A DNA stretch of 7,050 nucleotides from CAYPYS01 sp964445715. GTDB lineage: Bacteria > Omnitrophota > Gorgyraeia > Gorgyraeales > Gorgyraeaceae. Both the position numbers and the translations under genes were made by a program. A model generated the notes under the pieces. The model saw only the letters and a list, made by a program, of their open reading frames with translations. It did no database searches and was not told where the DNA came from. The stretch's first letter is position 1. The number at the start of each line of letters is the position of its first letter. The DNA lies in the NCBI GenBank assembly GCA_964445715.1, contig CAYULJ010000090.1:1-7050 (forward strand). Reading direction: 5' to 3'. Of the stretch, positions 1-5,739 are shown one piece after another.

Positions 1-404
1 GGCGGTAAAAATCCGGACAAATTTACTTCAGGATTTACTTCAGATTTTTCATAATCCAAGATAGACTTTTTCTTTTTTGCGTCTACGACACAAAGCCCGG
101 TATATACAAAAATCCTCTTCCCTGACATTGCCTTTAACATCTTCTTTGCGTGAGCGGCATTAACCGGCTTTCCTATTATCTTTTTACCCAAGAGCACCAC
201 TGTATCTGCACCAATAACAAAACCTGAACCTGTTTTCTCTGCAACCTTCCTCGCCTTAAGACAGGCATTGATCATTGCCAGCCGGCTGGGATACCTGCCT
301 TTTGTATTTTCCCTGACGTCGCTCACTACTACATCATGCTCTATACCGCAGGATGAAAGTATGAAAGACCTTCTTTTAGAACCAGAGGCTAAAATAATAT
401 TCAT
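1..404 (-). CDS. maf: Maf-like nucleotide pyrophosphatase, N-terminal part (3' end outside the window)
   Basis: Maf/YhdE/YceF proteins hydrolyse non-canonical or modified nucleoside triphosphates to monophosphate and pyrophosphate in the cytoplasm, and are linked to septum formation. The reading frame starts at the ATG at 404-402 and stays open for 134 codons to the window edge; the family is usually about 190-200 residues, so roughly the last third is missing. Hallmarks seen are the N-terminal LASGSKRR (residues 5-12, the family's LASxSPRR substrate loop), NACLKA near residue 46, and GADTVV near 65, whose Asp is the usual catalytic base. GKP and MLKAMSGKR follow. KRIF stands where the family often has an H-x-V step. 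A weak GAAGG lies about 10 nt upstream of the start. The gene follows speB on the same strand but is separated from it by 348 nt holding the inverted repeat at 438-730. A 12-base tandem duplication lies in the visible C-terminal part. Confidence 0.88.
   Translation of the reverse strand, partial: MNIILASGSKRRSFILSSCGIEHDVVVSDVRENTKGRYPSRLAMINACLKARKVAEKTGSGFVIGADTVVLLGKKIIGKPVNAAHAKKMLKAMSGKRIFVYTGLCVVDAKKKKSILDYEKSEVNPEVNLSGFLP
21..44. repeat. 12-base tandem duplication inside maf
   Basis: Two adjacent copies of atttacttcagg/atttacttcaga (11 of 12 bases the same) lie in the maf coding sequence. On the minus strand they encode EVN-P-EVN, so the duplication adds four residues without breaking the frame. 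It sits in the region after the TG-x-x-V-V strand. Confidence 0.6.
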
Positions 405-437
405 AATTGTAATGCCTTCGATATTAGGTTACGCTTT

Positions 438-730
438 TGTTTTGCCTAGACCAGAGGCTTTCAGGGACGCAAAATTGCTCCCAGCGAGGCAATTTTGCTC
501 ATTGTTGTTCCTCGCTCGTCTTTTCGGTCAGTAGCTTCAAAAAGCCTTTTCATTTTGCGCAACATATAATCTCGCACTACCTAAAAGTTTGCCTGTCAAA
601 ATAAACGGAGCAAGGTCCACAATTTCAAACCGCTTACCTGGCCGAGCGTCTTTTTGAAGCTACTGACCGAAAAGACACCGTGCCCGCTCGTAACAACGAT
701 GCCCTGAAAGCCTCTGGTCTAGGCAAAACA
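438..730. mobile_element. 293-base nested inverted-repeat element (MITE-like) between speB and maf
   Basis: The outer arms, 438-466 and 702-730, are perfect 29-base reverse complements, with sequence TGTTTTGCCTAGACCAGAGG and onward. A second, inner pair, 518-544 and 650-676, is perfect over 27 bases, with GTCTTTTCGGTCAGTAGCTT and onward. Between the paired arms the two sides differ. The left has 51 bases with their own hairpin (GCAAAATTGC at 469-478, GCAATTTTGC at 489-498). The right has 25 bases and shares only a CAT-x-GTTGTT core. A 105-base centre (545-649) is unpaired. GTTAC at 428-432 and GTAAC at 744-748 hint that the outer pairing once reached further. No transposase is encoded and no clear target duplication is visible. 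The element fills almost all of the 348-base gap between speB and maf. It could be a non-autonomous transposon, or a large RNA hairpin ending the speB transcript; no run of T follows either arm, so an ordinary intrinsic terminator is unlikely. Confidence 0.75.
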
Positions 731-752
731 TATAGCCAAAACTGTAACTTGA

Positions 753-1607
753 TTATTTATTAAAGATATACCCTATTGTTTTATATATAAGCCTTGCTGC
801 CATGAAATCTGCCGATATCATGTTTTTTATCGGGCAGAGCTCCACTACATCAAATCCGACTATATTCCTGTTAGTTATAACATCGCGTATCGCATCCAAA
901 AATTCATACCACCCAAAGCCTCCTGGCTCTGGAGTGCCAACAGAAGGCATGATTGACGGATCGAATACATCAAGGTCTATGCTTATATATACATTCTTGG
1001 AAAGAGAATTTTTAATTTTGTTTCGCCAATCCTGGTTTTTCCTGACCCCTTCCATGCTTATAATCTTGACCTTATTATTTGGCAAAAAATCTTTTTCATC
1101 TTTACTCAAGCTCCTTACGCCGATCTCGACAATAGGCGCTATCTCTAAAAGACGCCTCGCAACACAGGCATGGCTGTATTTAAACCCTTCGTAACTATCC
1201 TTCAAATCATAATGAGAGTCAAAATATAGTACAGACAGATCATTGAATTCTCTCTTTGCTGCTTTGACAGCGCCTATTGTAACAGAATGCTCCCCGCCTA
1301 AAACAACAGGGATCTTTTTATTTTTATAAATATTCAAAACTCTTTTTTCTACAACATCTATCATGCTTTTCGAGCTAAGGTCCTTTACGCTAACCGGCTC
1401 CTGCGTATTTATACCGACCCTGTAGACCTCTTTTTGCAACTCTTCGTCAAAAAGCTCTAATTTATCCGAGGCCTCCATTATTGCATTTGGCCCTTTTTCT
1501 GTCCCTTTTCTATAACTTACTGTCTTTCCATAGGGCACTGGCAAAACGACCGCCTTAGCTTTTTCAAAAGAATTCAAATTATTATCACTGCCGCCAAATG
1601 ATATCAT
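753..1607 (-). CDS. speB: Agmatinase-family ureohydrolase (putrescine synthesis)
   Basis: This 284-residue protein belongs to the arginase/agmatinase family of binuclear Mn enzymes. The likely reaction is agmatine + water to putrescine + urea in the cytoplasm; N1-aminopropylagmatine is a possible alternative substrate in this family. All expected metal ligands are present: H107 in LGGEHS, D130/H132/D134 in FDSHYD (family DAHxD), and D211/D213 in SIDLDVFDP. GTPEPGG follows at about 224-230, and E256 lies in DVVELCP. The length is normal for SpeB. The start ATG at 1607 gives MISFGGSD and leaves 16 nt after the stop of the deoxyhypusine-synthase-like gene upstream, so the two are probably co-transcribed. 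The ribosome site is weak (AGAGAAAG). No arginine decarboxylase is visible here, so the agmatine source must be encoded elsewhere. The family is clear; the exact substrate cannot be read from sequence. Confidence 0.9.
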   Translation of the reverse strand: MISFGGSDNNLNSFEKAKAVVLPVPYGKTVSYRKGTEKGPNAIMEASDKLELFDEELQKEVYRVGINTQEPVSVKDLSSKSMIDVVEKRVLNIYKNKKIPVVLGGEHSVTIGAVKAAKREFNDLSVLYFDSHYDLKDSYEGFKYSHACVARRLLEIAPIVEIGVRSLSKDEKDFLPNNKVKIISMEGVRKNQDWRNKIKNSLSKNVYISIDLDVFDPSIMPSVGTPEPGGFGWYEFLDAIRDVITNRNIVGFDVVELCPIKNMISADFMAARLIYKTIGYIFNK

Positions 1608-1623
1608 TGTCTGCTTTCTCTAA

Positions 1624-2595
1624 CTAGGCTGTGTTTTCTAAAATATATTGGAATATGAGCGGGACCACTATGCTTGCATCTGATTCTATTACGAATTTCG
1701 CAGTATCAATGCCTAATTTTTCCCAGCTGATTTTTTCATTGGGCACTGCTCCGCTATAAGATCCGTAAGAAGTCGTGCAATCGCTTATCTGGCAAAAATA
1801 TCCCCAAAGCTTACAATCTTCTCCCATATCCTGCCTTATAAGAGGGACTACGCATATAGGAAAATCTCCTGCAATCCCTCCTCCTATCTGAAAAAATCCT
1901 ATTGATGCATCCTTTGTGTTTTTCAGATACCATTCGATAAGGTAATTCATCTGATACAGGCCACTCTTTATAAAATCCATGTTTTTAAAATTGCCCCGGC
2001 GGAACGATGCAACCAATCCATTCGCCAGGGTAGAGTCTTCCCAGCCCGGCGTAAAGACAGGAAGGTCTTTCTCGCAGGCAGCTATGACCCAGCTGTCGCG
2101 AGGATCGATCTCATAACTGTCCTTTAAATCTCCGCTGCGTATAAGTTGATAAAAATATTCATAGGGAAAATGTCTCTTTCCGCTCTTATCTGCCTTCTCC
2201 CATAGAGGATAGAGCCTTTTCTCTAGCTTCCTTATAGCAGCTTCTTCTGGTATACAAGTATCTGTAACTCGGTTGAGATGATTTTTTCTGAGTTCTAGTT
2301 CGTCTGCGGGTGAAAAATCCCTATACTGCGGAATCCTTTTATACTGGCTGTGTGCCACCAGGTTGAATATATCCTCTTCCAGATTTGCAGCAGTGCAACA
2401 TATGCCGTGGATCTTGCCTTTTCTTATCATCTCGGCAAGGGAAATCCCTATTTCACCAGTGCTTAATGCACCGGCCAAGGTGAGGAACATCTTGTTGCCT
2501 TTTTTGGCAAATTGTACCCACCCTTCAGCTGCATCAAGAAGCGCTGCAGCATTAAAATGCTTGAAATTCCTCTTTATAAAGTCTCCCACGCTCAT
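1624..2595 (-). CDS. Deoxyhypusine synthase-like protein (probable homospermidine-forming enzyme)
   Basis: This 323-residue NAD-dependent protein of the deoxyhypusine synthase (DHS) family lies directly upstream of speB. Bacteria lack the eIF5A substrate of true DHS, and bacterial homologues such as SpeY make homospermidine by aminobutyl transfer. The lysine that carries the aminobutyl group in DHS (K329 in human) is kept as K293 in ISWEKL. Glu287 (human E323), the GGG at 238-240, and SDAS near 305-308 are also kept. By my hand alignment human H288 is replaced (GGGIAGDF) and human D313 and D316 are both Tyr (TSYGSYSG), so the substrate pocket differs from true DHS. I chose the ATG at 2595 because the family begins with an MSxGxFI-type start followed by HFNAA and because a promoter lies just upstream. 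An in-frame TTG at 2664 would add 23 residues encoded by the palindrome and promoter. The spacing to speB (16 nt) supports a polyamine operon. Confidence 0.87.
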   Translation of the reverse strand: MSVGDFIKRNFKHFNAAALLDAAEGWVQFAKKGNKMFLTLAGALSTGEIGISLAEMIRKGKIHGICCTAANLEEDIFNLVAHSQYKRIPQYRDFSPADELELRKNHLNRVTDTCIPEEAAIRKLEKRLYPLWEKADKSGKRHFPYEYFYQLIRSGDLKDSYEIDPRDSWVIAACEKDLPVFTPGWEDSTLANGLVASFRRGNFKNMDFIKSGLYQMNYLIEWYLKNTKDASIGFFQIGGGIAGDFPICVVPLIRQDMGEDCKLWGYFCQISDCTTSYGSYSGAVPNEKISWEKLGIDTAKFVIESDASIVVPLIFQYILENTA

Positions 2596-2604
2596 AATAA
2601 ACTC

Positions 2605-2633
2605 AGTATAACACCGACCCTGCGCATTAACAA
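2605..2633 (-). promoter_or_regulatory. Sigma70-type promoter with extended -10, upstream of the DHS-like gene
   Basis: On the minus strand a -35 box TTGTTA (2633-2628), a 17-base spacer and a -10 box TATACT (2610-2605) preceded by TGT (extended -10) are seen. The -10 box ends 9 bases before the ATG at 2595, so transcription would start only about 2-3 bases before the start codon. No good Shine-Dalgarno sequence is present. Prediction by eye only. Confidence 0.55.
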
Positions 2634-2643
2634 GCCAAATCTC

Positions 2644-2684
2644 CTTAAGTTTACACTTCAACAATGTTAAAGTGTAAACTTAAG
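2644..2684. repeat. 41-base palindrome, copy 1 (CTTAAG-ended hairpin)
   Basis: CTTAAGTTTACACTT at 2644-2658 pairs perfectly over 15 bases with 2670-2684. Inside this, AAC (2660-2662) pairs with GTT (2666-2668) around an AAT loop. The same 41 bases, plus one more (C), recur exactly at 5699-5740. The copy overlaps the end of the radical SAM-GME gene: that gene's last residues and its TAA stop (2667-2669) come from the palindrome. No T-run follows on the minus strand, so it is not a typical intrinsic terminator. It may be an mRNA processing or stabilising hairpin, or a dispersed repeat. Confidence 0.9.
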
Positions 2685-4388
2685 CGCCGTTGCATTACTT
2701 TCAGCTTCGAATATATATATCGTGCCGACATCGTACAAAGAGCCATCGCATAGCTCTATAACGCCCTTGCCTGATTTTCTTATAAATTCTCTAATCGCCT
2801 GTCCGTCTGGATGCGTATCCAATCTTCCTATGAATAATACAGACTCGTCATTGACGCCGCTCGCGCCTCCGATAAAGCCTGTCTTGTACCCTGGAAGCTT
2901 TATATTCCCTGGCCTAACAAGAAGCGCCTTCCCTCTATTTTTCTCCCATGCTTCTTTTATGCCCCTATCAGAAGTAATAATGCGTTTATTGTCCACAGGA
3001 ATAATCGAACATTTTGAATAGCCTTGTTTGACAAAAATATGCTTACTATTTATATCGCTAATATGTTTCTCCATTTTACCTTTATATCTGATTATAGAGC
3101 TACCTATGCAGCATGCATTGTAGATTATATTTTTCGGATAGGCCGGCGATGAAATCTTTTCTCCTTTCATACAATCATACCCATTATTCCGCAAAAGATC
3201 TGCAATGTTCTCAAGGCCTGGCTCGTATATAACTTTCTTGCCGCATCTAAAAAGCATCATATCGACATGGCCAGAAACAGGTTTTTGAAGTTTTTTACTT
3301 AAACTCACTTCTGCGATATAATAGTTTAATCTTTTCAATTTCTTTTTTGCGAGTTTAGGCATTCTGGGATCTACGACAACTATATCTTTTATGACGTCAA
3401 ATACTCTTAAGGCTTTATTTTTAGACTTTTTGTATATAATAGGAACACCAAATCTCTTTTCTAAGAATTTTCTCTCGCTGCCTTTGTGCCCTGAGATAAA
3501 GTTAAACATATATTCGGGCGCATGGATCTCCGAATATGAACGGTTTTGCAATCGCCTACCATTAAGTTGTTTGATTATTCTATTGCGTACTTGGCGGCTA
3601 CGCACCATCTCTCCAAATGCATGATGATAAGGCCCTCCGAGGACTGTTTTTTTTGAGTCCAAATCTTCAGACGGATGCAGCCCAATGCGTATAACCTTTA
3701 CTCTGCCTTTCTCGAAAACATCACTAATCTCAGCTGCCTGATCTATTGCCTTATTTAAAGATAAAGGTCTGTATTTTCTTTTTCTAAAATGCTCTGCAAG
3801 CTCAGTCCCTTTTAAAACAATGACGGGATAGATCCTAGCTGTCTCCGGATTTAAAGCAACTAATCTTCTAGCTGTATCTTTGGATTTTTCCAGATTATCT
3901 CCTGGTAGACCAAGCATTACTTGAACACCGAGCTTGAGACCTGCTTTTTTAATGCAGGCACTCGCTTTCTTTATAACATCAAAACTTGTTTCTCTTTTTA
4001 TGTTTTTTAATACAGTCTTATCCAATGACTGTATACCTAGCTCAACCAGTCGGCCGCCTTTCTTTTTAAACCTCTTCATTGATTTTGTATCTACGGCCTC
4101 TGGATGCGTTGACATGCGAAGACTGTAGACTTTTCTCTTTTTTATATAAGGAAAGACTGTATCAAGATACTTCTTTTGCAGTTTTTCAGGCAAAAGCGTA
4201 AACGTGCCTCCGAAAAAAGCAATCTCTGTCTTTTCTTGTTTATGGATTGTTTTAAGGTATCGTTCAATAACAGAACGGATCTCGCTGGCGGTGGGCATTT
4301 TTTTGACGCCTGAGATCTTATGTTGATCGCAATATATACACCTATAAGGACACCCTGCGTGAGGTATAAAGAGAGGGATAACTTTCAT
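2667..4388 (-). CDS. Fusion protein: Elp3-like radical SAM domain plus DUF6873-type GME-fold domain
   Basis: Residues 1 to about 335 are a radical SAM domain like the clostridial Elp3-like family. They carry C13-x3-C17-x2-C20 (CPYRCIYC) for the 4Fe-4S cluster, GGTF at 60-63, STHPE at 93-97, ELGIQSLD at 116-123, MLGLPGD at 158-164, and a GGPYHHAFGE segment at 251-260. Residues from about 337 to 560 resemble the uncharacterised DUF6873 family, assigned to the GME (guanidino-group modifying enzyme) fold. That part shows DPRMP at 340-344, SGHVDMM at 372-378, VKQGYSKCS at 453-461, ITSDRGI at 471-477, GFIGGASG at 504-511 and THPDG at 525-529. H374/D376 recall the H-x-D of agmatine deiminases; C460 and H526 are other candidate active residues. 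The substrate is unknown. The start at 4388 lies 4 nt after the SemiSWEET stop, implying translational coupling. The last residues (LKFTL) and the stop are encoded in palindrome copy 1. Confidence 0.85.
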   Translation of the reverse strand: MKVIPLFIPHAGCPYRCIYCDQHKISGVKKMPTASEIRSVIERYLKTIHKQEKTEIAFFGGTFTLLPEKLQKKYLDTVFPYIKKRKVYSLRMSTHPEAVDTKSMKRFKKKGGRLVELGIQSLDKTVLKNIKRETSFDVIKKASACIKKAGLKLGVQVMLGLPGDNLEKSKDTARRLVALNPETARIYPVIVLKGTELAEHFRKRKYRPLSLNKAIDQAAEISDVFEKGRVKVIRIGLHPSEDLDSKKTVLGGPYHHAFGEMVRSRQVRNRIIKQLNGRRLQNRSYSEIHAPEYMFNFISGHKGSERKFLEKRFGVPIIYKKSKNKALRVFDVIKDIVVVDPRMPKLAKKKLKRLNYYIAEVSLSKKLQKPVSGHVDMMLFRCGKKVIYEPGLENIADLLRNNGYDCMKGEKISSPAYPKNIIYNACCIGSSIIRYKGKMEKHISDINSKHIFVKQGYSKCSIIPVDNKRIITSDRGIKEAWEKNRGKALLVRPGNIKLPGYKTGFIGGASGVNDESVLFIGRLDTHPDGQAIREFIRKSGKGVIELCDGSLYDVGTIYIFEAESNATALKFTL

Positions 4389-4392
4389 GTTA

Positions 4393-4647
4393 CTAGCTTT
4401 TGTGAAATAAAACGGTGAAGAATGCTACGCAGCTAAAAAAGAAAAAATTAAAGATGGCGAACATCTTCCAGACAAGAAAATCACTCTTTATTCCGGAAGG
4501 TAATATCGCTAAAAGGCAGACCCAGACCCCGATGGCCCAATAGATACTAATGTCCTTTGAAGAGCGCCTTTTGATTATCCTGATTATAAGCGGAATGTTC
4601 CAAAGAGGCAACACTATAGAAGCTACTAATGCGATTTTGTCTATCAT
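4393..4647 (-). CDS. SemiSWEET/PQ-loop small membrane protein
   Basis: This 84-residue protein has three predicted membrane helices (about 5-24, 34-52 and 57-80), the size and layout of bacterial SemiSWEET proteins, which dimerise and move sugars by facilitated diffusion. Visible features are LPLWNIPLI in helix 1, in the place of the PQ-loop proline motif, then the basic loop RIIKRRSSKDIS typical of the family, and LPSG at the end of helix 2. I chose the ATG at 4647 (MIDKIALV) because it begins just before helix 1, lies 7 nt after the aldolase stop and has an AAGG/TGAG-type site upstream. An in-frame GTG at 4671 would add eight residues and overlap the aldolase gene. Position between a glycolytic aldolase and a radical SAM gene is suggestive of sugar transport, but the substrate is unknown and the basic-loop subgroup is poorly studied. 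Confidence 0.75.
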   Translation of the reverse strand: MIDKIALVASIVLPLWNIPLIIRIIKRRSSKDISIYWAIGVWVCLLAILPSGIKSDFLVWKMFAIFNFFFFSCVAFFTVLFHKS

Positions 4648-4654
4648 AATATGC

Positions 4655-5629
4655 TCAGGCCTTATCGGCACTGCCTAGCACATGCTCGTTTTTATGCTTA
4701 TACATCTTGATCAACTCTGTCCTGGCAGGACCCAGATATTTTCTAGGATCGAATTCCTTTGGTGAATTTACGAAAACTTCCCTTATTTTCGCGGTAACCA
4801 CAAGACGTCCATCCGTATCAATATTGATCTTACACACAGCTGACTGCGTTGCCTTTCTAAGCTGACCTTCAGGAACACCAGCAGTCTGCTCCAGTTTTCC
4901 CCCGTACTTATTTATAAGGTCCACATACTCTTTCGGTACAGAACTTGATCCATGCAGTACTATTGCAAAACCCGGAAGCCTCTTCTCTACTTCTTCCAAT
5001 ATATCAAATCTCAGCTCAGGCAAAGATTCTCCCGGAGCCACTTTGAATTTATATGCTCCGTGAGAAGTGCCTATTGAAATAGCAAGTGAGTCTACGCCTG
5101 TCTTTGATACGAATTCCTGCACCTCTTCCGGGTGAGTGTAATGCGATTTTTCATGACTGACATCATCCTCTATGCCGGCCAGTACACCGAGCTCGCCTTC
5201 TACAGTAACGTCGTGTTTGTGCGCGTAATCTACGACCTTTTTTGTAAGGGCGATGTTTTCATCAAATGACTTTCCAGAACCATCGATCATGACAGATGAA
5301 AAACCGGATTCTATGCACGAAACGCACAGTTCATACGTATCTCCGTGATCCAGGTGAAGCGCCACTGGTATTTTTGAGCCAGCGTCTTTTATTATCTCCA
5401 TTGCGCCCATTGCCATATGTCTCAATAATATCTGATTAGCGTATTTTCTGGCCCCGGAAGAAACCTGCAATATCACCGGAGAATTGCTCTCGATGCAGGC
5501 AGTGATTATGGCCTGCAACTGCTCCATGTTGTTGAAATTATACGCAGGGATAGCGTATTTACCGGCCATTGCCTTTTTAAACATCTCCCTCGTATTCACC
5601 AAACCTAATTTTTCGTACGAAACAGCCAT
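4655..5629 (-). CDS. fba: Class II fructose-bisphosphate aldolase
   Basis: This 324-residue Zn-dependent enzyme reversibly splits fructose-1,6-bisphosphate into dihydroxyacetone phosphate and glyceraldehyde-3-phosphate in glycolysis and gluconeogenesis. The catalytic Asp94 and Zn ligand His95 are in LHLDHGD, the other Zn ligands are His190 (IGTSHG) and His226 (VLHGSSS), and E146 lies in VEGELG. The phosphate-binding NIDTD is at 269-273. The C-terminal FDPRKYLGPA and LGSADK match the Helicobacter-like type B subgroup, and the length is full. Related tagatose-bisphosphate aldolases (GatY/KbaY) share these motifs, but the C-terminal match favours Fba. A strong AGGAG site lies about 6 nt before the ATG and a promoter is at 5657-5684. 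The gene heads a unit with the SemiSWEET protein and the radical SAM fusion, and follows pyk with a 105-nt gap containing palindrome copy 2. Confidence 0.93.
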   Translation of the reverse strand: MAVSYEKLGLVNTREMFKKAMAGKYAIPAYNFNNMEQLQAIITACIESNSPVILQVSSGARKYANQILLRHMAMGAMEIIKDAGSKIPVALHLDHGDTYELCVSCIESGFSSVMIDGSGKSFDENIALTKKVVDYAHKHDVTVEGELGVLAGIEDDVSHEKSHYTHPEEVQEFVSKTGVDSLAISIGTSHGAYKFKVAPGESLPELRFDILEEVEKRLPGFAIVLHGSSSVPKEYVDLINKYGGKLEQTAGVPEGQLRKATQSAVCKINIDTDGRLVVTAKIREVFVNSPKEFDPRKYLGPARTELIKMYKHKNEHVLGSADKA

Positions 5630-5656
5630 TTTGATCTCCTCTCATTTTTATCTGGC

Positions 5657-5684
5657 ATTATATCATCGAATTTCCGATTGTAAA
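5657..5684 (-). promoter_or_regulatory. Sigma70-type promoter of the aldolase unit
   Basis: On the minus strand TTTACA (5684-5679), a 16-base spacer and a perfect TATAAT (5662-5657) are seen. Transcription would begin near 5650, giving a leader of about 20 bases that contains the AGGAG ribosome site. The promoter lies between palindrome copy 2 and the gene, so the aldolase unit can be transcribed independently of pyk. Confidence 0.7.
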
Positions 5685-5698
5685 TACTTTTTACTCCT

Positions 5699-5739
5699 CT
5701 TAAGTTTACACTTCAACAATGTTAAAGTGTAAACTTAAG
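5699..5739. repeat. 41-base palindrome, copy 2 (CTTAAG-ended hairpin)
   Basis: This copy is identical to copy 1 at 2644-2684, including the loop, and the identity continues one base further (to 5740). It has 15-base perfect arms (5699-5713 and 5725-5739). It overlaps the end of pyk, whose TAA stop (5737-5735) lies in the outer TTAA of the repeat. It sits between the pyk stop and the aldolase promoter. No T-run follows, so a role as an ordinary terminator is doubtful. Confidence 0.9.

Noticed and set aside
381..460. CCAGAGGCT shared by the maf start and the inverted-repeat arm
   Set aside because: Nine bases within a conserved LASGS coding segment can arise by chance, and the flanks differ.
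268..534. Plus-strand open frame of 88 codons
   Set aside because: It lies opposite the maf 5' part and runs into the inverted repeat; it has no recognisable domain or ribosome site, while maf on the other strand is clear.
438..730. Integron attC site
   Set aside because: The structure is too long, with two perfect arm pairs, and lacks the paired GTTRRRY/RYYYAAC core sites.
802..1194. Plus-strand open frame of 130 codons
   Set aside because: It is the antisense shadow of speB, whose metal-binding motifs are all intact.
2596..2664. N-terminal extension of the DHS-like protein from a TTG at 2664
   Set aside because: It would use codons in the palindrome and across the promoter, has no family match, and the MSVGDFI start at 2595 fits the family.
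4648..4671. GTG start giving an eight-residue longer SemiSWEET protein
   Set aside because: It overlaps the aldolase coding end, has no well-spaced ribosome site, and the ATG at 4647 fits the first helix.
5484..5732. Plus-strand open frame across the start of the aldolase gene and the palindrome
   Set aside because: It is antisense to the clear aldolase start, promoter and ribosome site; no domain is visible.
5699..5739. Rho-independent terminators at the two perfect palindromes
   Set aside because: The stems are AT-rich and no U-run follows on the gene strand, so the usual criteria are not met.
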